Source of the DNA: Pseudomonas denitrificans (nom. rej.)
Lineage (GTDB): Bacteria > Pseudomonadota > Gammaproteobacteria > Pseudomonadales > Pseudomonadaceae
Reading direction: 5' to 3'
Length of the DNA stretch: 64,000 nucleotides
NCBI RefSeq assembly: GCF_008807415.1
Contig: NZ_CP043626.1
Location: 372,001 to 436,000 of the forward strand
Position 1 is the stretch's first letter; each line of letters starts with the position of its first letter. A program made the translations under genes and the position numbers. The notes under the pieces were generated by a model. That model was not told the DNA's origin, searched no databases, and worked only from the letters and a program-made list of their open reading frames with translations. This document shows positions 8,586-16,960 of the stretch, piece after piece.

Positions 8586-8601
8586 CTGTATGTGCATACA
8601 G
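8586..8601 (-). promoter_or_regulatory. LexA (SOS) box upstream of the 171-aa / SRAP pair
   Basis: CTGTATGTGCATACAG fits the CTGT-N8-ACAG LexA consensus, with seven-base perfectly inverted arms. It lies 34 bases upstream of the leftward 171-aa gene, the expected position for repressing its promoter. Cinases downstream to the right start only at 8909, so leftward control is the more likely use. Confidence 0.85.
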
Positions 8602-8908
8602 CTTCAAGGCGAGGCGATGAAGGGGATGAGGGGCCCAGAAGCGGGCGAGAATGCTGTCTAAAACTAACAGGCCTCTCAGCGCCGTTAGCGGGTTCTGGGA
8701 GGCCTATCTCTGGATTTCGTATTAGACAGTCGAAGCGGGAAATGCTGGCGCTGAGCGACCTGCGGCGGGAAAATTACACTATTGCTGCATCATCGGTGTG
8801 TGGGCGGAGAGGTCGCTCTGACTCATGGCTTCTGGCTGTCCGGCTTCAACATGCAAAAGCGCCTAGTGTACGGTATCCGCCTGGCCTTCTTTAACCCCGG
8901 AGCGCACT
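8602..8908. other. Intergenic phage/host boundary before cinA
   Basis: About 300 bases without a convincing gene between the leftward SOS pair and cinA. It contains the nested inverted repeat annotated separately (8654-8729) and otherwise AT-richer sequence running to the cinA start. The phage right attachment site, if there is one, should lie here or nearby, but no duplicated core can be recognised because the left end is outside the window. Confidence 0.5.
8654..8729. repeat. Nested inverted repeat (two-stem hairpin)
   Basis: Outer arms CTGTCTAA (8654-8661) and TTAGACAG (8722-8729) are perfect inverted copies. Inside them, AGGCCTCTCAG (8669-8679) pairs with CTGGGAGGCCT (8695-8705) with one G-T wobble. 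No U-run follows either strand, so it is not a classical terminator. It could be a boundary structure, an attachment-site remnant or a regulatory hairpin. Confidence 0.6.
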
Positions 8909-9421
8909 GTGCCCGTTACCGATTCCTTTATTACTGAACTCTCCTCCCGGCTTGGCGCGCGGCTGGCTGCCAACAAATTGCGCGTCACCACCGCCGAATC
9001 CTGCACAGGTGGCGGCATTGCCGAGGCGATCACCCGTATATCCGGAAGCTCCGCCTGGTTCGAGGCAGGCTACGTCACGTACTCCAACAGCCAGAAGACG
9101 CGTCAGTTGGATGTGCCGGCCGAGCTGTTCCCGCAAGTCGGCGCGGTGAGCCGTGAGGTGGTCGAGGCCATGGTGGACGGTGCGTTGCCGCGCAGTGGCG
9201 CGGATATCGCCGTAGCAGTCAGCGGTATTGCCGGACCGGATGGTGGTTCTGCCGAGAAACCCGTGGGCACCGTCTGGCTGGCCTGGAGGAAAGGCGCACA
9301 GGTGTTCAGTGAACGCCGTCTGTATGCCGGTGATCGGGAAGCTGTTCGCCGGCAGACCGTGGCGACCGCTCTGGAAGGGCTATTGCGACTGGCGGACGGG
9401 GAAAATCCGATTCAGGGGTAG
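8909..9421 (+). CDS. cinA: Nicotinamide-nucleotide amidase (CinA C-terminal family, PncC/YgaD)
   Basis: A 170-aa single-domain CinA-C protein that deamidates nicotinamide mononucleotide to nicotinate mononucleotide in the pyridine nucleotide cycle. Family landmarks are TTAESCTGGGIAEAIT near residue 30, GYVTYSN, and the VSGIAGPDGGS loop near residue 110. It starts at GTG 8909 with CGGAG upstream and lacks the larger N-terminal MoaB-like domain of full-length CinA, as usual in Pseudomonas. It lies immediately before recA, the conserved order in the genus. In many pseudomonads the space between mutS and this gene is occupied by prophage or tailocin clusters, as here. Confidence 0.93.
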   Translation: MPVTDSFITELSSRLGARLAANKLRVTTAESCTGGGIAEAITRISGSSAWFEAGYVTYSNSQKTRQLDVPAELFPQVGAVSREVVEAMVDGALPRSGADIAVAVSGIAGPDGGSAEKPVGTVWLAWRKGAQVFSERRLYAGDREAVRRQTVATALEGLLRLADGENPIQG

Positions 9422-9448
9422 GCGAGCGGCTTGCCCTGTGGAATAATA

Positions 9449-9464
9449 CTGTCTACTTATACAG
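9449..9464 (+). promoter_or_regulatory. LexA box of recA
   Basis: CTGTCTACTTATACAG matches CTGT-N8-ACAG and lies 42 bases upstream of the recA start codon, the standard site of LexA repression of recA. The cinA stop lies just upstream, so recA has its own SOS promoter. Confidence 0.92.
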
Positions 9465-9506
9465 TTGTTCGTGGCCGCCCGGCCGCCTGACTTCGCGAGG
9501 ACTTCA

Positions 9507-10562
9507 ATGGACGACAACAAGAAGCGCGCCCTGGCCGCGGCCCTGGGACAGATCGAACGCCAATTCGGCAAAGGCGCGGTCATGCGCATGGGCGACCATG
9601 AGCGCCAGGCAATCCCCGCCATCTCCACCGGCTCGCTGGGCCTGGACATCGCGCTGGGCATCGGCGGTCTGCCGCGCGGCCGTATCGTCGAGATCTACGG
9701 CCCGGAATCCTCGGGTAAGACCACGCTGACCCTGTCGGTCATCGCCCAGGCGCAGAAAATCGGCGCCACCTGCGCCTTCGTCGACGCCGAACACGCCCTG
9801 GACCCGGACTACGCCGGCAAGCTGGGCGTCAACGTCGACGACCTGCTGGTTTCCCAGCCGGACACCGGCGAACAGGCCCTGGAAATCACCGACATGCTGG
9901 TGCGCTCCAATGCCGTTGACGTGATCATCGTCGACTCCGTAGCGGCCCTGGTACCCAAGGCCGAAATCGAAGGCGAGATGGGCGATCAGCACGTCGGCCT
10001 GCAGGCCCGCCTGATGTCCCAGGCGCTGCGCAAGATCACCGGCAACATCAAGAACGCCAACTGCCTGGTCATCTTCATCAACCAGATCCGCATGAAGATC
10101 GGCGTGATGTTCGGCAACCCGGAAACCACCACCGGTGGTAACGCGCTGAAGTTCTACTCCTCCGTCCGTCTCGACATCCGCCGTACCGGCGCGGTGAAGG
10201 AAGGCGACGAAGTGGTCGGCAGCGAAACCCGCGTCAAGGTCGTGAAGAACAAGGTTGCTCCGCCGTTCCGTCAGGCCGAGTTCCAGATCATGTACGGCCG
10301 CGGCATCTACCGCACCGGCGAGATCATCGACCTGGGCGTACAGCTGGGCCTGATCGAGAAGTCCGGCGCCTGGTACAGCTACCAGGGCAGCAAGATCGGC
10401 CAGGGCAAGGCGAATGCCGCCAAGTTCCTGGAAGACAACGCCGAGGTCTGCACCACCCTGGACAAGGCTATCCGTGACCAGCTGCTGTCCAAGCAGACTC
10501 CGCCGACCAAGGCCGAGCTCGCTGCGGCGGAAGCCGAAGCAGAAGCTGAAGCCGACTACTGA
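9507..10562 (+). CDS. recA: Recombinase RecA
   Basis: A 351-aa strand-exchange ATPase that forms filaments on single-stranded DNA, drives homologous recombination and triggers LexA self-cleavage. It shows the Walker [13 protein letters not shown], Walker B region [10 protein letters not shown], the DNA-binding L2 loop [15 protein letters not shown] and an acidic C-terminal tail ([11 protein letters not shown]). ATG 9507 is preceded by GCGAGGA and gives the normal [17 protein letters not shown] start; an upstream in-frame codon at 9465 overlaps the LexA box and is not used. recX follows after five bases. Confidence 0.98.
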   Translation: MDDNKKRALAAALGQIERQFGKGAVMRMGDHERQAIPAISTGSLGLDIALGIGGLPRGRIVEIYGPESSGKTTLTLSVIAQAQKIGATCAFVDAEHALDPDYAGKLGVNVDDLLVSQPDTGEQALEITDMLVRSNAVDVIIVDSVAALVPKAEIEGEMGDQHVGLQARLMSQALRKITGNIKNANCLVIFINQIRMKIGVMFGNPETTTGGNALKFYSSVRLDIRRTGAVKEGDEVVGSETRVKVVKNKVAPPFRQAEFQIMYGRGIYRTGEIIDLGVQLGLIEKSGAWYSYQGSKIGQGKANAAKFLEDNAEVCTTLDKAIRDQLLSKQTPPTKAELAAAEAEAEAEADY

Positions 10563-10567
10563 TAGCG

Positions 10568-11032
10568 ATGGCCGTCGAGCTCGATAACCCCGTCGCGGTG
10601 CGGCGGGTCGCCATGGACCTGCTGGCAAGACGCGAGCATGGCCGGGCCGAGCTCTCGCGCAAGCTGCGGCAACGCGGCGCCACGCAGGACCTGATCGATC
10701 CCGCCCTCGACCGTCTGGCCGAGGAAGGGCTGCTCAACGAAAGCCGCTACCTGGAAAGCTACATCGCCAGCCGTGCGCGGGCCGGTTACGGTCCGGTGCG
10801 GATTCGCGAGGAGCTGTCGCAACGTGGTTTGCCCCGTAGTGAGATCGACGGTGCGCTGAGCGAGTCGGGTGTCGACTGGAGTGAAAACCTGCGTGAAGTA
10901 TGGCGACGCAAGTTCGCCCGACTGCCGCAGGACGCTCGCGAGCGAGCCCAGCAGGGCCGGTTCCTGAGCTATCGGGGCTACTCGATGGAAGCCATCAGCC
11001 GGCTTCTGAGCGGTCGACGATCAGATGATTGA
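10568..11032 (+). CDS. recX: Regulatory protein RecX
   Basis: A 154-aa inhibitor of RecA filament growth and ATPase activity. It has the repeated three-helix architecture of the family, with [17 protein letters not shown] near residue 22, [15 protein letters not shown] near 78 and the C-terminal [17 protein letters not shown]. It starts five bases after the recA stop, so it is expressed by read-through from the SOS-controlled recA promoter, and it is closed by a strong terminator. Confidence 0.96.
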   Translation: MAVELDNPVAVRRVAMDLLARREHGRAELSRKLRQRGATQDLIDPALDRLAEEGLLNESRYLESYIASRARAGYGPVRIREELSQRGLPRSEIDGALSESGVDWSENLREVWRRKFARLPQDARERAQQGRFLSYRGYSMEAISRLLSGRRSDD

Positions 11033-11035
11033 ACG

Positions 11036-11063
11036 AAAAAGGCACCCACCGGGTGCCTTTTTT
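11036..11063 (+). terminator. Rho-independent terminator after recA-recX
   Basis: GGCACCC (11041-11047) and GGGTGCC (11051-11057) form a tight stem with a three-base loop, followed by six T and preceded by five A. It can therefore act in both directions, closing recX and the convergent LOG-family gene. Confidence 0.95.
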
Positions 11064-11093
11064 GTTTTCTTGCTCTGGAAGTTGCCCAGGAAA

Positions 11094-12167
11094 TCAGCGC
11101 TCCCAGTTCTCCGGCTGGTTGATGAAGTTCAGCAGTTCTCTCAGGCGCCCCTGATCACGGCCGTTGAAGGCGAAGGCCAGGCGGGTCAGGTGGGAGAACT
11201 CCGGCTCGTCCAGTTCCGATTCGCTGTAGGGCTGCTGGTGGAAGCCATCAGTGACGCACAGGCTGCCGAACTCGCGCTCCAGCAACTGCAGTGCGCGCAC
11301 GCTCAGCGGGTGGTTCAGGCGGATCACGAAGCGATCCTTGAGCCAGCGGCTGGAGTGGAAGTTGCTGTAGAACTGGGCGATTTCCTCGGCGGCTTCCTCG
11401 GCGGTGTGCACCAGTTTCATCAGGTTCATGTCGCTGGGCAGGATATAGCCGTTGTCTTCCAGCTGTTCCTTGATGAATTCCAGGGCGTGGTCCCAGTAGT
11501 GCCCACCCGGTTGGTCCAGCAGCACGATCGGTACCAGCGGGCTCTTGCCGGTCTGGATCAGCGTCAGTACTTCCAGTGCTTCGTCCAGCGTGCCGAAGCC
11601 GCCGGGGCAGAGCACCAGGGCATCGGCCTCCTTGACGAAGAACAGCTTGCGCAGGAAGAAGAAGTGGAAGGACAGCAGGTTGCTGGTGCCGTCCACGGTG
11701 CGGTTGGCGTGCTGTTCGAAGGGCAACGTGATATTGAAGCCAAGGCTGTTTTCCAGCCCGGCGCCTTCGTGGGCCGCGGCCATGATGCCGCCGCCGGCGC
11801 CGGTGATGACCATCAGGTCGTAGCGGGCGAGGGTTTCGCCCAGCTCGCGGGCCAGGGCGTAGACGGGGTGGTCGGCCGGTGTACGGGCCGAGCCGAACAC
11901 CGTGACTTTGCGGCGACGCTTGAACTGCTCCAGGGTGCTGAAGGCGTGCTCCATCTCGCGCAGGGTCTGCAGCATGATCTTGGCGTCCCAGCGGTTGCGG
12001 TCGGCCTGGGCCATGCGGGCCACGGTGGTGAGCATCTCGCGGTACAGCGGCAGGTTCTGGCTGTTTCCGGGGGCGGCCAGTTCGGCCAGTTCCTCGATCT
12101 TCTGTGCGAGGTCGGTGCCGCTGGTCTGGAAGTGTCTGGAGAGGTAGTCGTCGGGCTCATAGGGCAT
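11094..12167 (-). CDS. LOG-family protein (putative nucleotide 5'-monophosphate phosphoribohydrolase)
   Basis: A 357-aa protein of the LOG / 'lysine decarboxylase-like' Rossmann family. The signature is PGGFGTLDEALEVLT near residue 215, with the GAGGGIMAAAHEGA nucleotide-binding loop near 145. LOG proteins cleave the N-glycosidic bond of nucleoside monophosphates; plant-type members release cytokinins, and bacterial substrates vary. Extra N-terminal (about 85 aa) and C-terminal (about 90 aa) segments make it longer than minimal LOG enzymes, as in other gammaproteobacterial members (YgdH/PpnN-like size class). It ends against the recX terminator. Confidence 0.8.
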   Translation of the reverse strand: MPYEPDDYLSRHFQTSGTDLAQKIEELAELAAPGNSQNLPLYREMLTTVARMAQADRNRWDAKIMLQTLREMEHAFSTLEQFKRRRKVTVFGSARTPADHPVYALARELGETLARYDLMVITGAGGGIMAAAHEGAGLENSLGFNITLPFEQHANRTVDGTSNLLSFHFFFLRKLFFVKEADALVLCPGGFGTLDEALEVLTLIQTGKSPLVPIVLLDQPGGHYWDHALEFIKEQLEDNGYILPSDMNLMKLVHTAEEAAEEIAQFYSNFHSSRWLKDRFVIRLNHPLSVRALQLLEREFGSLCVTDGFHQQPYSESELDEPEFSHLTRLAFAFNGRDQGRLRELLNFINQPENWER

Positions 12168-12334
12168 GTTGATACTCCTTGTTCATCAACCCCTGATCGC
12201 CTGTCCATGGGCGGCGCCGGCCACGCAAGGTGGCTCTGGCGTTGACGCATTGGCGCTTCGCCGCACGCACAGGGTTCAGCAGGAGGCCTGCCCAGTCTGG
12301 CACGCGGGGTGTGACAGTCGGTGAGGCCCCGATT

Positions 12335-13756
12335 TCAGATGGCGATCCGGTCTCCGGGCTCCGGAATGTTGGCCGTCCAGTTCAGGCGATCCTGGAGTGC
12401 ACCCTTGAGTACATCCATCTTTTCCCGCTCGCCATGTATCAGGTATAGCTCGGGTTTGTTCTCGAAGTGGCCAACCCACTGAATTAATTGTGATTGTCCC
12501 GCGTGAGCGGAGAACCCGCCGAGGGTATGGATCTGCGCTTTCACGCTGATGCGCTGGCGCAGGATGCGTACCGTCTGGGCGCCGTCGACGATGGCGCGGC
12601 CCAGCGTGCCCTTGGCCTGGAAGCCAGGGAAGACGATATGGCATTCCTCGCGCCAGAGGTTGTGCTTGAGGTGGTGGACGATGCGCCCTCCCGTGCACAT
12701 GCCGCTGCCGGCGATGATGATGGCCCCGCTCTTGATCCGGTTCAGCGCCATGGATTCATCGGCGCTCTGGGTGGTGCGCAGGATCGGCAGCCACTCGCCG
12801 ACCTTGGCCGTGCCGGTACCGCGCATGTACTCGCGGTCGACGTCGGCGATCTCGCCGATGTGTTGCAGGTAGATGTTGTTGGCCCGGGCGGCCATGGGAC
12901 TGTCGAGGTAGACCACCTGCTGCGGCAGGCGACCTTCCTGGTAGAAGCGCCCGAGGTAGTAGATCAGGTCCTGGGTGCGGCCGACGGCGAACGACGGGAT
13001 CAGCACGTTGCCGCCTTCGTTCTGCGCGCGTTGCAGGATGCCGGCCAGTTCCAGCAGAGTTTCGTTGGCGTCGCGGTGGTCGCGGTCGCCGTAGGTGGAT
13101 TCCAGTAGCACCACGTCGGCGCGGGTCAGCGGGGTCGGCGTGCGCATCAGTGGCGAGCAGGTGCTGCCCAGGTCGCCGGAGAACACCAGGCGGCGGGTCG
13201 AGCCGAACTCATGGATTTCCAGTTCGACGATGGCCGAGCCGAGGATGTGCCCGGCGTTGTGGAAGGTCACGCGGATGCCACGCGCTACGTCTACCGTGCT
13301 GCCATAGCTGACGCGGCGGCGCTGGTTCAGGGCGCGGGAAGCGTCTTCGACGGTGTATAGAGGCTTGACGGGCGGCTTGCCCAGGCGCGCGCGCCACTTG
13401 TTCTCCCATTCGGCGTCCTTCTCCTGGAGGTGCGCCGAGTCCATCAGCATCAGCTCCAGCAGGTCGCAGCAGGATTCGGTGGCGTAGATCGGACCCTTGT
13501 AGCCTTCCTTCGCCAGGCGCGGTAGCAGGCCGCTGTGGTCCAGGTGGGCGTGGGACAGGACGACGGCATCGAGCTCCTTCGGGTCGAAAGGGAAGGGCGT
13601 GCGGTTGGTCGCTTCGTTTTCGCGGGTACCCTTGTTGCCGCCGCGCCCCTGGCGCATCCCGCATTCGAGCAGCACGCGGACGCCGTCGCGGGTTTCCAGG
13701 AGGTAGCAGGAACCGGTGACTTCCTGGATCGCGCCGATGAAAGTGAGAAGCGCCAT
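12335..13756 (-). CDS. MBL-fold beta-CASP RNA-processing nuclease-like protein
   Basis: A 473-aa metallo-beta-lactamase-fold hydrolase with a beta-CASP insertion and an RMMBL C-terminal region, the build of CPSF73/RNase J-like nucleases. Visible zinc ligands are HAHLDH (about residue 60), HNAGHILGSA, the aspartate in FSGDLG, and the late GFSAHAGQ and IHGEREKM motifs. AAGGAGACGAC lies just before the ATG at 13756; an upstream GTG would run into the phosphoketolase start and is not used. The family cleaves RNA; the specific substrate of this subgroup in Pseudomonas is not established. Confidence 0.85.
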   Translation of the reverse strand: MALLTFIGAIQEVTGSCYLLETRDGVRVLLECGMRQGRGGNKGTRENEATNRTPFPFDPKELDAVVLSHAHLDHSGLLPRLAKEGYKGPIYATESCCDLLELMLMDSAHLQEKDAEWENKWRARLGKPPVKPLYTVEDASRALNQRRRVSYGSTVDVARGIRVTFHNAGHILGSAIVELEIHEFGSTRRLVFSGDLGSTCSPLMRTPTPLTRADVVLLESTYGDRDHRDANETLLELAGILQRAQNEGGNVLIPSFAVGRTQDLIYYLGRFYQEGRLPQQVVYLDSPMAARANNIYLQHIGEIADVDREYMRGTGTAKVGEWLPILRTTQSADESMALNRIKSGAIIIAGSGMCTGGRIVHHLKHNLWREECHIVFPGFQAKGTLGRAIVDGAQTVRILRQRISVKAQIHTLGGFSAHAGQSQLIQWVGHFENKPELYLIHGEREKMDVLKGALQDRLNWTANIPEPGDRIAI

Positions 13757-13881
13757 GTCGTCTCCTTGTGGGAATTCTCTTTCAGCCTTGCTCGAATGGT
13801 CGGGGCGCTCGTTGATACATGTCAGCGCCGGTCCGATCCGTGGCGACCTAGACTTTCCTGCAAAGCCAAGGGAGAGCCGAG

Positions 13882-16287
13882 ATGCCACAGATACTGCCCA
13901 GTCCCGAGGAACTCGACAGCCACGCGGCAGCCGAGCCGGAATTTGCCCGTTGGCGGCAAGGCCGTGGACCGCTTCAGCATAGCCCGCAGACCCAGGCGGC
14001 GGTCTTTCGTGTTGCTCATCAATTGGTCCAGTACGGTCTGCAGCCTGATCTGGCCAGCGTCTACCGACTGTTTGGCGCGCTGGACCGGCTGAGCTGCGCC
14101 GGGCTCTGGCTGGTGGCGCACATGACCTACGCCAGGCGCGTCCGCCTTGATGGCGCTCCCTTGCAGGCCGAGGATTTCAAGGCGCAGCCCGAAGGGCACA
14201 CCGGCGGTGCGCTGAACATGGTGCCGGCCTATGCCGGTTACCTCGCCCTGAATGCCCTGAGCGGCAAGACCCGCGGCTGGCTGATGGGGCAGGGGCACTG
14301 TGTGGCGGCGATCGACGCGCTCAACGTGCTCACCGGTAACCTGCATCCGGAACAGGCTGCCGCCTACGGAAGCGGCGCGGCAGGGCTGGATCGGCTGGTG
14401 CAGGACTTCTACAGCTACGCGCAGCAGCCGGACGGCAAGGTCGCCGCGCCGCTGGGCAGCCACGTCAACCCGCATACCGCTGGTGGCATTGCCGAAGGCG
14501 GCTACCTCGGCTTCGCCGAGCTGATGTATGCGCACATGCCGCTACCGGGCGAAACCCTGGTGGCGTTTCTTTCCGACGGCGCCGCCGAGGAACAGCGCGG
14601 CAGCGACTGGATTCCCCGCTGGTGGCGCGCCGAAGATTGCGGCACGGCGCTGCCGGTGATGATCGCCAACGGCCGGCGCATCGAGCAGCGTACCGACCTG
14701 GGCACCCACGAGGGACTGGAAGGCTTCAAGCTGCACCTGCGGCGCTGTGGCTTCGACCCGATCAGCTTCGATGGACGTGACCCGGCGGCATTCGTCTGCG
14801 CCCTGTGGGAAATGGAAGAACGCCTGCAACATCGCGTCGACGAGAAGGAGCGCGGCATCCTGCGCTATCCGCTGCCGATTCCCTATGGCATTGCCGAGAC
14901 GACCAAGGGTTACGGCTTCTACGGGGCTGGCAGCAACGCCGCGCACAACCTGCCACTCCCGGGTAACCCCGGAGTGGACGCCGAGGCGCGCGAGCTGTTC
15001 AACCAGCATGCGGCGCCGCTGTGGGTGGAGCCGGAAGAGCTCGCCGAGGCCTGCGGCCTGTTCACTGCCTCGCGCAGCGGCCGGGTGTTGGAGCGGGACA
15101 ACCCGTTGGCCGTGCGTCGGCCTATCGAACCTTCGATTCCGCCGCTGCATTACCGCAACGACGAATGCTCGCCCATGGCCGCGCTGGATCGCTTTTTCGT
15201 TGACCTGTGCGGCGCCAACCCGGACCTGCGCGCCCGCGTCGGCAACCCGGACGAGCTGGCGAGCAACCGCCTGGGCGGCGTGCTCAAGGCGCTGCGGCAC
15301 CGGGTGAGTGAGCCGGAAAGCGATCTGGAGGCCGTGGATGGCCGGATCATCACCGCGCTCAACGAGGAAGCGGTGGTTTCCGCCTGCCTGGCCAACCAGG
15401 GCGGACTGAACCTGGTGGCCAGCTACGAAGCCTTCTGCGTGAAGATGCTCGGGGCCGTGCGCCAGACGCTGATTTTTGCCCGCCAGCAGAAGGAAGCCGG
15501 GCGTCCGGCGGGCTGGCTCGGCTGGCCGCTGGTGGCGACTTCGCATACGTGGGAGAACGGCAAGAACCAGCAGTCACACCAGGACACCACCTTCTGCGAG
15601 GCGCTGCTGGGCGAGATGAGCGACATGGTTCGGGTGGTTTTCCCGGCCGACCACAACAGTCACCTGGCCCTGCTGCCGGACATCTACCGCAGTCGCGGGC
15701 AACTGGCCTGCATCGTGGCACCCAAGCGCGAGCGTCCGACCGTGTTCAACCAGGCCCAGGCGGAACAGCTGGCCCGCGATGGCGCGATCCTGATGGACGA
15801 ACATCCCGGTGCCGAGCCACTGCTGCTGATCGCCAACGGCAGCTACCAACTGGCCGAGATGCGTCGCGCCGCGTTGCGGCTGGAGGAGGCCGGTTATCCG
15901 TATCGGTTGGTCTATCTGCAGGAGCCGGGGCGCTTCCGCGCGCCGCGTGACAACTGGGAGTTGCAGGCGCTGACGGATGAGTCCGTGGCCATGCGTTTGT
16001 TCCCAGACCATTACCAGCGCCGCGTGCTGCTCACTCACATGCGTCCGGAAGTGGCGCGCGGGCACCTCTGGCCGATCCTGCCGGACGCCTTGAAGACGGC
16101 GGTGCTGGGCTATCGCAACCAGGGCGGTACGCTGGACGAGGCGGGCATGCTGTTCGCCAACCGCTGCAGCTGGGCCCACGTGCTGGCGGCCTGCGCGCGG
16201 TTGCTGGATGTGCCGCGCAGCGCCTTGCTGGCGCCGGACGAAGCAGCGGCGGTGGCCGGCAAGGAGAACCCCGCCGTGCTGCGCTGA
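13882..16287 (+). CDS. Divergent phosphoketolase-family protein
   Basis: An 801-aa thiamine-diphosphate enzyme with the three-part XFP layout (N-terminal TPP-binding, middle, C-terminal domains), length close to true phosphoketolases, which split xylulose-5-P or fructose-6-P to acetyl phosphate. Recognisable landmarks are MGQGHCVAAIDALNV, IAEGGYLGF, FLSDGAAEEQRGSDWIPRWW and TSHTWENGKNQQSHQD. Several differ from the textbook motifs (GPGHGG, EGGELG, GDGEAETGP, QDHNGFTHQDP), so substrate use may differ. GGAGAG precedes the ATG; transcription is divergent from the MBL gene. Similar divergent genes sit near recA in other pseudomonads, as I recall. Confidence 0.75.
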   Translation: MPQILPSPEELDSHAAAEPEFARWRQGRGPLQHSPQTQAAVFRVAHQLVQYGLQPDLASVYRLFGALDRLSCAGLWLVAHMTYARRVRLDGAPLQAEDFKAQPEGHTGGALNMVPAYAGYLALNALSGKTRGWLMGQGHCVAAIDALNVLTGNLHPEQAAAYGSGAAGLDRLVQDFYSYAQQPDGKVAAPLGSHVNPHTAGGIAEGGYLGFAELMYAHMPLPGETLVAFLSDGAAEEQRGSDWIPRWWRAEDCGTALPVMIANGRRIEQRTDLGTHEGLEGFKLHLRRCGFDPISFDGRDPAAFVCALWEMEERLQHRVDEKERGILRYPLPIPYGIAETTKGYGFYGAGSNAAHNLPLPGNPGVDAEARELFNQHAAPLWVEPEELAEACGLFTASRSGRVLERDNPLAVRRPIEPSIPPLHYRNDECSPMAALDRFFVDLCGANPDLRARVGNPDELASNRLGGVLKALRHRVSEPESDLEAVDGRIITALNEEAVVSACLANQGGLNLVASYEAFCVKMLGAVRQTLIFARQQKEAGRPAGWLGWPLVATSHTWENGKNQQSHQDTTFCEALLGEMSDMVRVVFPADHNSHLALLPDIYRSRGQLACIVAPKRERPTVFNQAQAEQLARDGAILMDEHPGAEPLLLIANGSYQLAEMRRAALRLEEAGYPYRLVYLQEPGRFRAPRDNWELQALTDESVAMRLFPDHYQRRVLLTHMRPEVARGHLWPILPDALKTAVLGYRNQGGTLDEAGMLFANRCSWAHVLAACARLLDVPRSALLAPDEAAAVAGKENPAVLR

Positions 16288-16296
16288 CGAGCGCTG

Positions 16297-16322
16297 GCGC
16301 AACCGCCACAGGGCGGTTGCGC
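16297..16322. terminator. Hairpin between convergent phosphoketolase and DUF3820 genes
   Basis: An 11-base perfect stem, GCGCAACCGCC (16297-16307) with GGCGGTTGCGC (16312-16322), and a four-base loop, placed in the 40-base gap between convergent genes. No T-run follows, so it is a weaker terminator prediction. Confidence 0.6.
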
Positions 16323-16327
16323 GGGCC

Positions 16328-16543
16328 TCAGCGCTTGAGCGCTTTGATCAGGTCGTCCAGGCCATCGATCTTCAGTTCCAGGGTCAGCTGCATCAGCCGG
16401 CCCAATTCGCCGGCCGGAAACTGCCCCTTTTTGTGGAACCACAGCAGGTACTCGTCAGGCAGGTCCACCAGCATGCGACCCTGGTACTTGCCGAAGGGCA
16501 TCGGCGTACGCGCGATCTTCAGCAGCATTTCCTTGTCGAGCAT
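16328..16543 (-). CDS. DUF3820 small protein
   Basis: A 71-aa cytosolic protein matching DUF3820, with the PMPFGKYQGRMLVDLPDEYL core typical of the family. Function is unknown; the same fold segment occurs as a module in exonuclease-like proteins, where it may bind nucleic acid. It is nine bases after the QSregVF-like gene on the same strand, so the two are probably one operon. Confidence 0.85.
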   Translation of the reverse strand: MLDKEMLLKIARTPMPFGKYQGRMLVDLPDEYLLWFHKKGQFPAGELGRLMQLTLELKIDGLDDLIKALKR

Positions 16544-16552
16544 GGGTGCGGC

Positions 16553-16960
16553 TTACTTCTTCAGCTTGATCTTGCAGCTGCCAGCGTCGAAGCGCTCGGT
16601 GGCGACCGGGGCGTTGGTCTTGTACTCGGTGAAGCTGTAAGTGAGGATCGCGCCCTCGGCCAGCAACTGGCGGTAGGCGGTGTTGCTGCAGACGCTGTCG
16701 CCCAGCTGGCTGCGCACGCTGTCGGGGTTCTCGCGCATGCGCTCGGCATGGCTGGCGCGCACGCTCAGGTGGTTGATCAACTGCGGGCCGTCGACGGTGT
16801 AGCCCTGGTCGAGGATGTCCTCGTTGATGGCGCGCGGGGTGCCTTCGCTGCTTTCCTTGGCGACCTTTTCCAGGGTCTGGGTCAGTTCGAAGTCCTTCTT
16901 CGACGCGGCGTGCGCGACGGGAATGACGAGGCAGAGGGCGAGGGCGGTGAGGCGCAGCAT
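16553..16960 (-). CDS. QSregVF-like secreted/periplasmic protein
   Basis: A 135-aa exported protein with a clear signal peptide (LRLTALALCLVIPVAHA, cleavage after AHA). The mature part, starting ASKKDFELTQTLEKVAKES and carrying two cysteines (DSVCSNTAY, AGSCKIKL), resembles the small Pseudomonas family annotated as 'putative quorum-sensing-regulated virulence factor' (PF13652). ATG 16960 is preferred over 16966 because AGGAG lies at proper spacing only for the former. The molecular function of the family is not known. DUF3820 follows immediately. Confidence 0.8.
   Translation of the reverse strand: MLRLTALALCLVIPVAHAASKKDFELTQTLEKVAKESSEGTPRAINEDILDQGYTVDGPQLINHLSVRASHAERMRENPDSVRSQLGDSVCSNTAYRQLLAEGAILTYSFTEYKTNAPVATERFDAGSCKIKLKK

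Noticed and set aside
8602..8908. tRNA or small gene as a phage attachment target
   Set aside because: No cloverleaf or convincing coding frame is visible here.
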